In this document: piece after piece, positions 43,477 through 53,969 of the stretch
How positions within the stretch are numbered: position 1 is the first letter of the stretch
Layout: each line of letters starts with the position of its first letter
Origin: Nigrospora sphaerica
Taxonomy: Eukaryota; Ascomycota; Sordariomycetes; Amphisphaeriales; Apiosporaceae
DNA: 64,000 bases
Reading direction: 5' to 3'
NCBI GenBank assembly: GCA_018287875.1
Contig: JAGVVL010000009.1
Span: 1,984,001 to 2,048,000 of the forward strand
The notes under the pieces: model-generated
Database searches by the model: none
Told to the model about the DNA's origin: nothing
The model's input: only the letters and a program-made list of their open reading frames with translations
Program-made: the position numbers and the translations under genes

Positions 43477-46400
43477 ATGCAGAAATCAGCACGGCGTCCC
43501 TTTTCGGCTGCACAACGTGGCGATCTGCAAAATTTACCGGTAAGCGTTCCTGTCAACTTGGTCATCTTTTCCCGTCGTGTCCTCCCCTGGACGATTCTCT
43601 GTTGCTGCTACGTGGCCGTCAAATGACCACGGAGACGGAGGAATTTCCGGACGTCCACCGATGAGGCGCTATTCACTAACAACCCGTGCCCATCCTTCTA
43701 CCTCTTCCGTCCCCGAACACGACGTCTATGATGCTGACAATTCGGCAGAGCGACCCATCTTCCAAGCCTGGTCTGGATGATGACAGCAGAACAAACTGCG
43801 GTCTCAGGCCTTCCGCCATCGCTCCGACACATTTCTCCCTGAAAAAGGTAGAACAGCCTCCTGGAGGTTGGGCCGAATGGCTGCGGTGTTCCACTCTCGG
43901 AAGGTATGGCCTTTTCACGGATATGCCCTTGGCCATCCTTCCACCCGAGTTTGTGGAAAAGATTACCCTGCATCTACAACCGCTGGGATATGAAAATGTC
44001 ACCCCCGGCAATATGCATCCTAAGCTGCGACAATGGGACATCATAAAGGCCTTGCTCTACGGCTGGCAGCGCATCGGTCTTCTGCCGGCGCACCCGGACA
44101 TCAACCCCGGAACAGTCAACAGCTGGCTTCACCTTGTGGCAGCCGGAAGCGATCCCTCGACGGCCCGCGGCCTCGATCAAAGGGCCTTGGCAATCAGAAG
44201 AATCGAGCGTTTCATCATGATATCCCAGGCCTTGTGTCTTTTGCCCGAATCCCCAGACATCCGCGCCGACAATCCGCAACAGTGGTTGCACCTCTTTGTG
44301 CCTATTCATGACTGGAGAGTCGCCATACCACCTACAACGGCACAGCCGCTCTTCTGGAGATGGCATCGGGTAGTGGCCAGGCGGTACTAGAAGTGCTGCG
44401 GCCTTCTTGACGGTGAGAAAGTCCCATTTCCTACACCCAGGCTTATACAGAGCTGACTGGTTCTCTGCAGGCTCTCCCGGGGACTTACAACCTCGCCTAT
44501 GGCCATCTGGTGCTTACCCCTTCACAGCGGAAGCAGAGTCGAATGTTCCTGGCCCCAGCGCTGACGAAGCAGATGGCTCCATGGCGGATCGGGGAGAATC
44601 GACGTCCCTTGGTTGCCCAGGAGCACCAGCACATGTAACAACAGGCCGTGTCGAGGGGTACACAGGCGGACCCTCCGGTTCTGGTCATCCCGAGGTCGCA
44701 AGGCAACAGTCAACTTCAACTCCGAGCTCATGCCGGGGTTGTGTACCTCCCATTCCGACAGTTTTGCCTCCCCCTTCGGCGAATCTGCCCGCAGCCAGTG
44801 ACTTCGGAGCACAAGGGCTCCAAGGGATTCCGTTTGCGCCCATTTCCAGCACGGTATTTCCAAAAGTACACAGTACCTCTCACAGTACCTCCCATGCCGC
44901 ATCTTCCCAAGCCCTTGCCACCGCCAGCACTCTTACATCTGCCAACACCCCGACATATGCTGGAAACAACACCAAGGCCGTGAGAGGTAACCGGGCCAAC
45001 AGCAGCACCGAGTCTGCCGCTCTCCCTGCCGTGCCGTCCGCCAAGGCAGGCGCGATGCCGCACAAGCCGAAGACGCCCTCGCAGGGCAAGAAGACGAAGG
45101 GCCACGACCAGTCTCGGGAGGACTGGGCCGAGGACTTCTACCAGGTCGACGTGCGCACCGGCGTTCCGTACTCGCCTTCGAGCGGGCCGCCCGAACCCGC
45201 CGGCGACGCCCGCGCGGTTGTCGCCCCGCTGTTGCCGCCGCGCATGCGCGCCCGGGCCCCCCATTTGGAGGAGACGCTGGAGAGGAAGTTCATGGACCTG
45301 CGAGCTCGGCACTTGGGATACGACGAGAGGTGGCGGACCCCCAACGCCTCTGCCCAAACCCTGTTTCCCGATATGTTCCCCGCGCGGCAGCCCCGGCCCG
45401 CGTCGTCGTCCGGCGGTGCCGCTACGCCCGCTCCGAGTCCAAGCCAGCAGTCAGCAACCAATACGCGTATCGGCAGGCCCAACACGGTCCCGGGCACCTG
45501 CGCTCCCATCGCCCGCGGGAAAACAGCTTCCGGCAGTCAAAGCTCGATGTGTACGGCGGACCAGCGCCTCACCAGCGACCCATCTCTGATGCCGCCGCCT
45601 CCCGCGCCTTCCTACAATGATACGAAGAGGACGACTTGTGATCAGCCTCCGGAGGAAAACACATGGTCTAAAAGCAGCTCCAATGAGGCAGACAGGTCCA
45701 AGATGTCCGTTTCTCAGCTCTGGTCCACTGGCGTTGTACTTGACGAGGCGTCCAAGACCGGTGACGGTCAAGCCCCGGTTGACTACCAGTCATTCGATAT
45801 GTTTCCTCCCCTCAGCTACGCATCGAACCAGAGACAGGCCACGAGCTTGCAGAACGGCAACACCAACGGTCGGGGCGGCCCTTTTATACCTGGTCAGAAT
45901 CAGCAGCAAGCTGTTTTCCCATCGTGGCCCAGTGCCGACTTCAACAACGCGAACCAGTCCGGTGGCCACTCACCTTGGATTGACTTGAGACGGCTCAACC
46001 CCGGTCAGGGTAATGGTAACATGCCTTGGCCTCTTCCGAACCTCTACCATGATCCAAACCAAGGCAACACTGGCGTATCTCAGATCCATCCAAGTCTCCT
46101 CGGGCCCCACGAACCCGCTCGCCGCAACTCCCGGGGCCACCCGATGGGTTTCAGACGTGAACCAGTCCAAGAGCACACTCCGTGGACGAACCCCAACGGC
46201 CCCTACCCGAACCTCGCTCGCCGAAACCCTCCGCCCCCGCGGAGCTTTGTGACCTTTGGCGAGACCACGCATGCGGGCCAGCCGTCCTGGAACGACTCCT
46301 ACACGCCTGCTTCCTTCGCGGGCCCGAGCCTCCCCGGCCACGGTCTGCCTGGATACCCGGTGACAGGAGCCACCGGTTACAGCGACGTGAACATATCCTC

Positions 46401-47241
46401 GTTCGACCCGGGCTTCGCCTACAACCGCAACTCGGGCTATCCGGGTGCTGGGGCGCCCGGATCCGGCAGTGGCTTCGGTGCGCTCACGCCGTCCGGGGAA
46501 CAGCAGCAGCAGCAGCCTCACCCGTTCGGCGCCGCGTACCAACACCAGTACCCGCCGCCGCCCGAGCCCGGATACACGCCTTCGAGACCCGGCAGCGTCC
46601 TGTTGCAGGCGGAGCCGCAGCAGCAAGCCTCTCCCTATCGACAGGGCCACCAACCGTCGCAGCCTGCGGCTACCAAGATGGCGACGACGACAGCCATGGC
46701 ACAACCAGCCTCCATCTCCTCCTCCGAGGCCATGCACGACTACCGCTGGCAGCCGCCGGCGTGGTACAGGCACCCGCAGACGGCGGGGGGGCAGGTGGTG
46801 CGGCTGGGTACGGCCTCGGTGGCGCGCGAGGCGCGGCGGCAGGCGGCGCTGTCGCGGCGGGCGGGGCAGGCGGCGCCGCCGCGGCCCGACGAGACCTTTG
46901 CGCGCATGTGGCAGACGGTGGCGGCGGCCGAGGCCTACCGCCGCGGCCTCCCCGGGCCCTACGTCGTCGCCCGCCGCTTCGTCCTCGAGGTCCTCCGCCG
47001 ACCCGCCGACGCCGACGACCCCGGTACCGCCCGCCACCTCGCCACCTGGGGCCGCCGTCCCGACGGCCGCGAGGGCTGGCTCGACTCGCGCGGCCGCCCC
47101 ACCGACCGCGTCGACGATGCCGCCCTCATCGACCTGCAGGGCCTGTACGAGCTCGAGTGTCCCGACGGGGAGGACGGCGAGGACGACGACGGGGAGGAGG
47201 CAGGGTATGAGGACGGCGCCGGCAACGACGTCGAGGAGTAA
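43477..47241 (+). CDS. Large disordered P/Q-rich fungal protein, unknown function
   Basis: Exons 43477-43539, 43749-44383 and 44451-47241 total 3489 nt (1162 aa) and close in frame. The start MQKSARRPFSAAQRG was chosen because only this ATG joins in frame to 43749; 43728 is a fallback start. Residues about 50-230 form a probable helical domain containing two similar phrases, HPDINPGTVNSWLHL and SPDIRADNPQQWLHL, which may be degenerate repeats. The central 700 residues are Ser/Pro/Gln/Gly/Asn-rich with a Gln run near 46500. The C-terminus has a basic Arg/Ala segment, a conserved-looking helical region (ETFARMWQTVAAAEAYRRG) and a very acidic tail. No known domain. The shape suits a scaffold or nuclear regulator, but that is inference. 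Confidence 0.7.
46498..46523 (+). repeat. CAG repeat encoding glutamines
   Basis: A short CAG run within the large P/Q-rich gene, encoding consecutive Gln before PHPFGAAY. It is a likely site of length variation. Confidence 0.8.
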
Positions 47242-47763
47242 CACGTGCGCCGGTAGAAGGAAAAGGAAGAGGCGGCCTGGTCCCCCGGCATATGAGCGTG
47301 GACGACGCAGGGCGCAATTGATCATTAGAGGCCCCTCTTTGACGGTTGGATTCGACGATTTTGCCATCAACATCGAGCCGCACATGACCAGAAATGCCTG
47401 GGCCTTTCTTCGCAAATGTAATATAGTGTCCCCACCCTGGCATCAGGGACAGCAGGACTGATCAGACGACACAACGGCACATCAGGTTCCTTGGGCCCCA
47501 TAGCACCTGGAAATCGACGCACATTGATTAGAAATAGCTTTCGGTGTCTTTGCTTCTTTTTTGGTGAGTGTGCTAAGTCTGTTGGTTCGTAGGGGGAGAC
47601 TCTCCTTATTACTCCTCATCCTGCCCGCCCGGAAATTGTCTTGATGTGCAAGAAAAGCCGTGCCCTATCGTAGCAACCCCGGCACTAAGACCGACGAAGA
47701 GGACCCGAAGGGCAGCCTGGCAAACCCAACAGCCCCCTTGATCGCTTTTCTAATGTATGCCGC
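47242..47763. other. Convergent intergenic region
   Basis: 3' flanks of the P/Q-rich gene and the But2-domain gene. No coding sequence supported. Confidence 0.5.
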
Positions 47764-48930
47764 TCAACAAGTCGCGATAAAGAGCCCGACCAATACGGGT
47801 GGCGTCCCCTGCGTGTATACCACCGAAGTATCCTCCCCTTCTGGCGCCCTCGCGAGATATGTGATGGTCTGGCCGGCCAGACACGCAAAGTTCTCAATTA
47901 CGTACGTGGTATCCGGGACCAGGTAGGCCGCTCCGCGCTCCACCCGCTCCACACCCGGGGTGTTACCAAAGACGTCTTGAAACGTCGTGTCCGGGGACGC
48001 CGGCCGCGCGACTCTGGCAAAGGCCACGGCGCCCGTCCCGCCAAGGTACAAGTCGCCCGGTGCGTCTCCAGGTGGGGCAGAGGTGGGCAGCGAAAAGAAA
48101 ACCTTGCAGCTCCGGCCTTTCCAAGACCAGGGGATGTCGAAGTTGAAGACGGTCGAGGCATTCGCCGACACCTGCCCGTACGCGCTCGGCCCGTACGCCT
48201 TGGCCGGGTTGGCACGATCGACGGGAACGAGCAGCCGGGGCGAGTCGTACAAGGTACCGGACCCCCAGACGGAGCAGTCGCGTGCTGGTTGAGGTAGAGC
48301 CGAGGGCAGTGGACGGGCAGTCGAGGCGGCCCTGGCACAGCCTGGCGGACAGGATGGGGAGGGACCGGCGGGGTCGGCGGGAGGAGAGGAGGAACAGCTA
48401 CAATTGGGGGGTCGGCATCCGTCCGACACCAGCGTGACGGTACGGCACTGCGCGCCACTGGGTCCCAGCGAGAGATCCGTCTCATCGTCGGCGCCCGTCT
48501 CGCACTGGTAGAAAACTGTCTGACCGCGGTAAGCCAGGACGCCATCGCAGCCGATGGTAAACCCGTGGTCTGGCGGCTGGCCGACGTCGCACTGCAGCAC
48601 CAGCGCCGGGGCTACACGCCTGTCAGTCGAGTGGCGTGAGCAGCGGGAGAGGGAGGACACGAGTCCGGGAAGGGGCGTACGAGTCCAGAAGCACCCGCGG
48701 CGTCTCTGGTCGACGAATCCGCCGTCGAACCACGTGAACATGGACGGCGTCAGGGCACGGCCTGCTCGACACTGGCCATTCTCGAGCTGCCCGACTGGTG
48801 TCGCATCGTCGCCCGTCTCGAGGTGGAAGCTGCAGCCCAGGGGCGTTGTAGCACCTACGGCGCCGGCGCTGGCCTGGCAGAAGGCAACACATGCGAGGCC
48901 CAAGAAAAGAAGGCGAATAAGAGGCGCCAT
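47764..48930 (-). CDS. Secreted protein with But2 C-terminal domain
   Basis: Two exons, 48930-48681 and 48611-47764, 1098 nt, 365 aa. ATG 48930 gives a clean signal peptide (MAPLIRLLFLGLACVAFCQA); an in-frame ATG at 48957 would add nine residues. A cysteine-containing N-terminal domain (residues about 20-140) is followed by a Pro/Ser-rich cysteine linker (PPNCSCSSSPPADPAGPSP). The C-terminal 150 residues match the But2 domain: LLVPVDRANPAKAYGPSAYG, FNFDIPWSWKGRSCKVFF, and FACLAGQTITYLA. But2-domain proteins are abundant extracellular or wall proteins in ascomycetes despite the name. The 69-nt intron (GTACGC, CTGAC, GTGTAG) is a multiple of three without stops, so retention would add 23 residues. 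Confidence 0.88.
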   Translation of the reverse strand: MAPLIRLLFLGLACVAFCQASAGAVGATTPLGCSFHLETGDDATPVGQLENGQCRAGRALTPSMFTWFDGGFVDQRRRGCFWTRTPLPGLVSSLSRCSRHSTDRRVAPALVLQCDVGQPPDHGFTIGCDGVLAYRGQTVFYQCETGADDETDLSLGPSGAQCRTVTLVSDGCRPPNCSCSSSPPADPAGPSPSCPPGCARAASTARPLPSALPQPARDCSVWGSGTLYDSPRLLVPVDRANPAKAYGPSAYGQVSANASTVFNFDIPWSWKGRSCKVFFSLPTSAPPGDAPGDLYLGGTGAVAFARVARPASPDTTFQDVFGNTPGVERVERGAAYLVPDTTYVIENFACLAGQTITYLARAPEGEDTSVVYTQGTPPVLVGLFIATC

Positions 48931-49669
48931 GGTGCAGTGGCGAGCCGGTCGTGCCATCTTGCAGAGAGTGACGGAGAGGCTTGAGGCGCAGGTGGGAATG
49001 TCTGCCTATCTGAACAATAACGGGCCGGAAGTCGATCCAAAGTATCGACACCAAAAGGTCAAAATACAGCACAAGGAGGGTACAGGACAGAGCCCGAGAT
49101 GTTGTAGTTCAAATGGAGAATGACCGACCTCATCCCATGGGCTGTAAACGACCTTTGCACTCTGGCCGTCAAGGAAGCAAGGAAGGAAGGCCTGAATGCA
49201 GACCCCAATACACGGCAAGCACGCAGGGCCTGTCGTGGAATTCGGGCAAAGAAACGGGAAGTCGCCATCTGGCCCAAGTGTCCAACAAGGGTGGTGGTAT
49301 CTGAGTTTTTCAATTCCGTATCGAGGGCGGTATCAACTGCTGATCTACGCAGCGTCTCATTGCCCGAGCATCATTCTCATCCACACCAACAGCCCTCCTC
49401 ATTCCCTCAGCGACCAGTCACTGCTTAGGCCTTCCCCAGCCTCGACGTCGACCTCTGGGGTCGGGTGCATGCAGTGATGCCGCCAGTCAGAGGTCTTCTC
49501 AGTCGGGCTGTACGGTACTCGCGGCGCTGTGTGCGGCCTGCGCGTGAAACCGGCCCAGCGGGGCAGCAGTGACGGGCGTTGGTGAAGTCACCTAGGCCAT
49601 CGGTACGCGAGTGCAACGTCACGACGGGATGCTGCCGAGGGGGGGAATGGCTATGCCAATTCTGGCTGC
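48931..49669. other. Intergenic region
   Basis: Promoter of the But2-domain gene and 3' flank of NOG2. No gene supported. Confidence 0.5.
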
Positions 49670-51969
49670 TCAATCCTCCTCATCGCTCAGCTCTTCCAGG
49701 GGTATCATGTCCTCGCCACCTTTGCCCTTCTTGCTGGCAACCTCACTCGCCACAGCGACCTTCTTGGCTTCCTCGATGGCTTCCTCATCGCTGTCGCTGT
49801 CGCTGTCGAAGCCTCCAAAAGACTCGTCTTCCTCCTCATCGTCGCCGGCGGCACTGGCGCCTGCTTGCGCTGGCGCCTTACTCGTTGGCTCGTCAGGCAC
49901 CTCCTCATCTTCGTCCCGCTTGCGCTTCAAGGGCATCTCGCCCAGCCTGCCTGAACGGCCTGCAACGACGGCCTCGTCGCCATTCTCCGGCATGGGAGGA
50001 GGCGTGTACCAAGGCAGTCTTCCGCGCAGCATGTCGGTAAGTACCATTTTGGCGACACTGTCGAGATCAGGCTCGCCGCCCTTCAGCAGACGTCCAGCCT
50101 TTCGTGCAAGTAGCTCCAAGAATCGCACAGGATCGTTGTCAAAACCCTTCAGCTGGTACGTCCGCTCAAGGTAGTGTGGCTTCACGCGCGCGAACACGGC
50201 GTCCATGTACTGGGCCGGGTTCTCCACCTTCTCGAGTCGCACAACACCGCGCATAAGAAGATCCTCTTCCGTGTCGGTCATGGACGGCGGGACCACACCG
50301 GGGCAATCAATCATATAGATTGATTTCTGGACCATTGTCAGCCACATGGAGCCCACAATGATAATCTTGGAACACTGGATCGGACTTACCATCAAGGTCA
50401 CGTACTGGAAGACCTTGGTCTCTCCAGGAATCGGGGCCGTCTTGCAAACCATCTTCGCACGCAGGGTGTTGATGATGGAGCTCTTTCCCGTATTGGGGTA
50501 GCCAACAAGACCAACACTGATCTGCTTCCGGTCGCTGTGCAACTGATGGAACTGCCGCAGCAGCTGAATCAGACTGCCCTTGCCGAAGGAGTTCGTGATC
50601 GACGAGCGGAAAGCCAGAGTCGGGTACTCTTTGGACAACGATCGCACCCAAGCAGCCTGGAATTTGATCAGCGCCAAGTTCCAAATGTGCCTTCATGAGG
50701 AATAGAGAAGAAGAGAATGTATAGGCCGATTCTAAGAGACTGCCACGAAAAGTCCAATTGGACGGGTGCAGGCTCAACTCATACGGCCTAAAGCAGCGCT
50801 CGTGGCATGTCTTCAAGACGAATCCATGCCGACTCCTCGCCCAAAGGCAAGAAGTTGAGTCTGATATTTGATCTCCCAATGACGTAACGGATTTCTTCCA
50901 TGTAGTGCAAAAAGACATTGCGGTAGACATCCTGACTTCAAAGCATTGGGATAGGAGGGAGGGAGGCGGGGAGGGAATGGCTGAACTTACGCAAACTTTA
51001 GTGGGCACAAGATCAACTTTGTTGATGACAAAAACCAGATGCTTGTGCGGTGCCTCCTCTCGGAGGTACTTCTCCACGGATCGACATCTAGTTCCCAGCG
51101 GGTCTCTGGCGTCGAGGACATGGAGGATAACGTCTGACGAATCCAAGACCTTGTACAGCTCGTTCCAAATACGTTTCTGGTGCTCGTTAGATACGGGAAG
51201 AAAAAGGAGCCGTGATGGCATATCGCCACCAGGGTCACCACTTACCGACTGTCCCTTATCAAAGATGGGCTCGTGAGCTTTGGCAATCATACCAGACTCC
51301 TCAGGACGAGCCTCGCCAGCGTGTTCCTCGTCAGCCCCACTGTTGCCGCTCAGCAGCTTGGCCTGCTCCAGGCGCTCCTTGTAGTTGTCCATGCTCTTGG
51401 AAGCGCCTTCGGCTAGGTCGTCTATGCTGCTGACGTCGAGCTTGACCCGCTTCCTTTGCGCCTTAGGTCCGAATACACCGGAGAAGGGAGTAGTCTCAAC
51501 CGTCATCTTGGCCTGGTGGACCTTGAGGCCGTTGACGGTCGAGGGTTCCTTAATCAGCTGCATAGGCAGCTTGTTGCTCTTCAGCAGGACCTGGTAGGGG
51601 TCCTTGGCGCGCTCTTCCATGGCATCGCGAAACTGGGCGAGGGAGTCCTGGCTGATGACACGCGTGTTGGTGAACCATTTCCGGTTAGGCTCGATCCTCG
51701 CCACCGGCGCATCGCGGGACTGGTATTTGGCAGCCTGGACGATCTTGCCGTCGGCGTTTCGCTGCGGCTTGCTGTCCTTCCGGATGTTGAGGGCGCGAAC
51801 CTGCAGCGGCACGTCAGCACGGGGTTCCATAGGCGTGGGCTGGAAGACCGGTTCGTACCCTTTTGGCATCGCGGTAGAAGTTTTCGCCCTTGACGTGGAC
51901 ATTGCCCATGCCATTGCCAGACTCGCCCTGGCGTTTCACCCGGGACTTTTCCTTCTTGCCGGTACCCAT
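49670..51969 (-). CDS. NOG2: Nucleolar GTPase NOG2/NUG2 (60S ribosome assembly)
   Basis: Circularly permuted GTPase that binds pre-60S particles and is needed for their maturation and nuclear exit. Exons 51969-51859, 51800-51246, 51176-50991, 50656-50390 and 50326-49670 total 1776 nt (591 aa). The N-terminus MGTGKKEKSRVKRQGESGNG is diagnostic. The permuted order is seen directly: G4 (INKVDLVP, about 272-279), then G1 (GYPNTGKSS, about 336-344), then G3 (DCPG, about 380). The tail is acidic with a long Asp/Ser run and ends ELSDEED. Introns are 58, 69, 334 and 63 nt; the 334-nt one is unusually long. Introns 51177-51245 and 50327-50389 are multiples of three without stops. Divergent from the mS26 gene. 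Confidence 0.95.
50657..50990 (-). other. Unusually long intron of NOG2
   Basis: 334 nt, against 49-140 nt for most introns here. It splits the conserved segment between LVPTKVC and AAWVRSLSKEYP. Its interior holds a second acceptor-like site (AAGTCAG near 50939) and open stretches, but known NOG2 proteins have no insert at this point. Confidence 0.8.
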
Positions 51970-52540
51970 GGTGGTGGCGACGGGACCGAGACCCGAGGCG
52001 AAGGAGAGGAATGGGAAAAGGGAAGAGGGCAAAAGGCAGTGGAAGTCAAGGCGAGTAAGCAAGACCTCAAGACTCTGCGATTCAATCAGAAGAGAGGTCG
52101 GGGGATTTGCCGGCGATGCAGAGAATTTAAGGGTAGCGGGATCTGAACATGGGAAAGCTGCTGCTTTCTTTCTTCAGACCGGCCCAGCCCCACCCGAAAT
52201 TTTTGACCGCCCGTTATTTCTGCCGCCACTAGCCTTTTTATGGAGAGCAGCGCCGAGGAGGGGACAAACAGGGTGAGTAAGATAAGATCCCGTGTCCCAC
52301 CGCAGCGTCAAGTACCTCTGTACCGCCAGCGCGCGTTCGCCCCAGCCACACTTGCCGGGCGCCGGCACGCGAACGGCAGCCAAGCCACGGCCGGTCGATG
52401 ATCCGATTTTCAACTTTTCCCGCCAGTGGCTCATCGACGGGAGGGCTGTATCGAGGCTTCGGATCGGATCGTGAGCCCCCAACCCCGCCCCAGCGACGAC
52501 GACCGCCGACACGAACCGCCCGCCGTCCACACCCCCAGCC
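51970..52540. promoter_or_regulatory. Bidirectional promoter, NOG2 / mS26
   Basis: 571 bp separate the start codons of two divergent ribosome-related genes, one cytosolic (NOG2) and one mitochondrial (mS26). No other gene lies between. Shared control is a reasonable inference. No specific factor site was verified. Confidence 0.6.
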
Positions 52541-53476
52541 ATGCCGCCGACACACCTGCGGGCGCTCGCGCGGGCGCCGCCCTCGGCCTCGCCGTCCGCG
52601 GCGGCCGCGCGGGCCTTCAGCAGCACGCCCGCGTCGGCCCGCCAGAGGATCCCGCCCGAGTCGCCCAAGTACATCAACGTGCCGCTGCCGCCGCTCTCGG
52701 CCGCCGTCGAGGACCAGCACCGCTCGTGGCTGTCGTACAAGGGCCACCTGCCTGTGCCGCGCGACATCTTCAAGCAGAAGGGCAACGCCCCGCTGCCCAA
52801 GGCCAGCGAGGCCTTCATCCGCAAGTCGGCGCCGCTGCCCAGCTCGGCCAAGGCCCTGGCGCCCCCCGGCTCCGAGCAGGAGGCCTGGCGCCGCCGCATG
52901 GCCGACGTCCGCCGCCGCAACATGGAGGAGGGCATCACGGCCCTGTGGGACCGCTCGCGCAAGTTCGAGCGTCAGCGCAAGGCCCGCAGCAAGGCCCGCG
53001 CCGAGTTCAACCGGACCGCCATGAACGCCCCGAAGCGCGAGTCGGACCGCCTCACCGAGATCAGCGTGCCCGCCGCCCTGCTGGATACGCGCGTCATGCC
53101 CGACCCCAATCGCTTCGAGACGGCTGCCGCGTCCGCCGCCCGCACGGCCGCCATCGCCGCCGAGAAGAGTCAAAACCGGAAAGATGCCCTGCAACAGCTG
53201 TACATGAACGCCCGCAAATTCATCGTGACCGAGGAAGAGCTCGAGAAGGCCATTGAGGAGCAGTTCCGTCCCGACTACTTCTCCTCCCGCCGCAGTGCTG
53301 GCTACAGCGCCAACATCTGGGACGCCGATGGCAAGCCCATGACCGTCACTCAGATGGTGGGCGAGGCTCTGGGCCATAGCAACAAGGTCCTTCAGACCGC
53401 CGACGATACCAGGACGACCAAGCGCCACCAGAGGGTGTCCGAGGAGCTGACGGGCGGCGCCATGGATAATAAATAA
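52541..53476 (+). CDS. PET123: Mitochondrial small ribosomal subunit protein mS26 (PET123)
   Basis: Component of the mitochondrial 37S ribosomal subunit. Intronless, 311 aa. An N-terminal presequence rich in Ala/Arg/Ser (MPPTHLRALARAPPSASPSA ... RAFSSTP) fits matrix import. The body is long, charged and helical: KYINVPLPPL, SWLSYKGHLPVPRDIF, then Arg/Lys-rich helices (RRRMADVRRRNMEEG; KFERQRKARSKARAEFN) typical of an rRNA-binding extension. It ends with FRPDYFSSRRSAGYSANIWD and an adenine-rich tail codon region before TAA. Similarity to fungal PET123/mS26 is by pattern recognition, so the name is likely rather than proven. Divergent with NOG2. Confidence 0.8.
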   Translation: MPPTHLRALARAPPSASPSAAAARAFSSTPASARQRIPPESPKYINVPLPPLSAAVEDQHRSWLSYKGHLPVPRDIFKQKGNAPLPKASEAFIRKSAPLPSSAKALAPPGSEQEAWRRRMADVRRRNMEEGITALWDRSRKFERQRKARSKARAEFNRTAMNAPKRESDRLTEISVPAALLDTRVMPDPNRFETAAASAARTAAIAAEKSQNRKDALQQLYMNARKFIVTEEELEKAIEEQFRPDYFSSRRSAGYSANIWDADGKPMTVTQMVGEALGHSNKVLQTADDTRTTKRHQRVSEELTGGAMDNK

Positions 53477-53969
53477 GAAGCACCCTCTATAGTTGTGCCT
53501 CCCCACCAATGGACGTGTTGAGCATGCCGTACCGGATGGAGACAAGCTGAGCTTCGTGGAATCGACATTGTATAAGCGGCCGCAGCGCCGCACCATCGCC
53601 ATGTGAGATTGCTCCTAGAAGAGCAGGAGCAAGAAGTGTATCATAGTCAAACGAGACCGTCAGCTCGGGCGAAGGCGGCCTGCGCCATGCATACCCAGTG
53701 TATACGTATTTATATTTCTAGAAAAGTCATAAGCTGCTAGCAAATGCCCTCAAGTGGGCATGTGAATGGCCTGAACGCCAAATCCGACGAGAAACCACCA
53801 CAAGGGTCCCTTCCTGACCGAGCAATCCGTTTCCCGGGCTCTTCTTGCCTAGTACAAAACGCAATGCCACACAATCCGCCCTCGATCGCTAGATTAGGGC
53901 GGATGCAGCTCTATCCTACAAGGAAACCATCAGTCTACTTCGTTTCCCTCCCCAGACGTGTCTCGCTCT
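53477..53969. other. Convergent intergenic region
   Basis: 3' flanks of mS26 and the ABCG transporter. No gene supported. Confidence 0.5.

Noticed and set aside
45970..47415. 481-codon minus-strand open frame
   Set aside because: Shadow of the GC-rich 3' part of the P/Q-rich gene; arginine/leucine low-complexity only.
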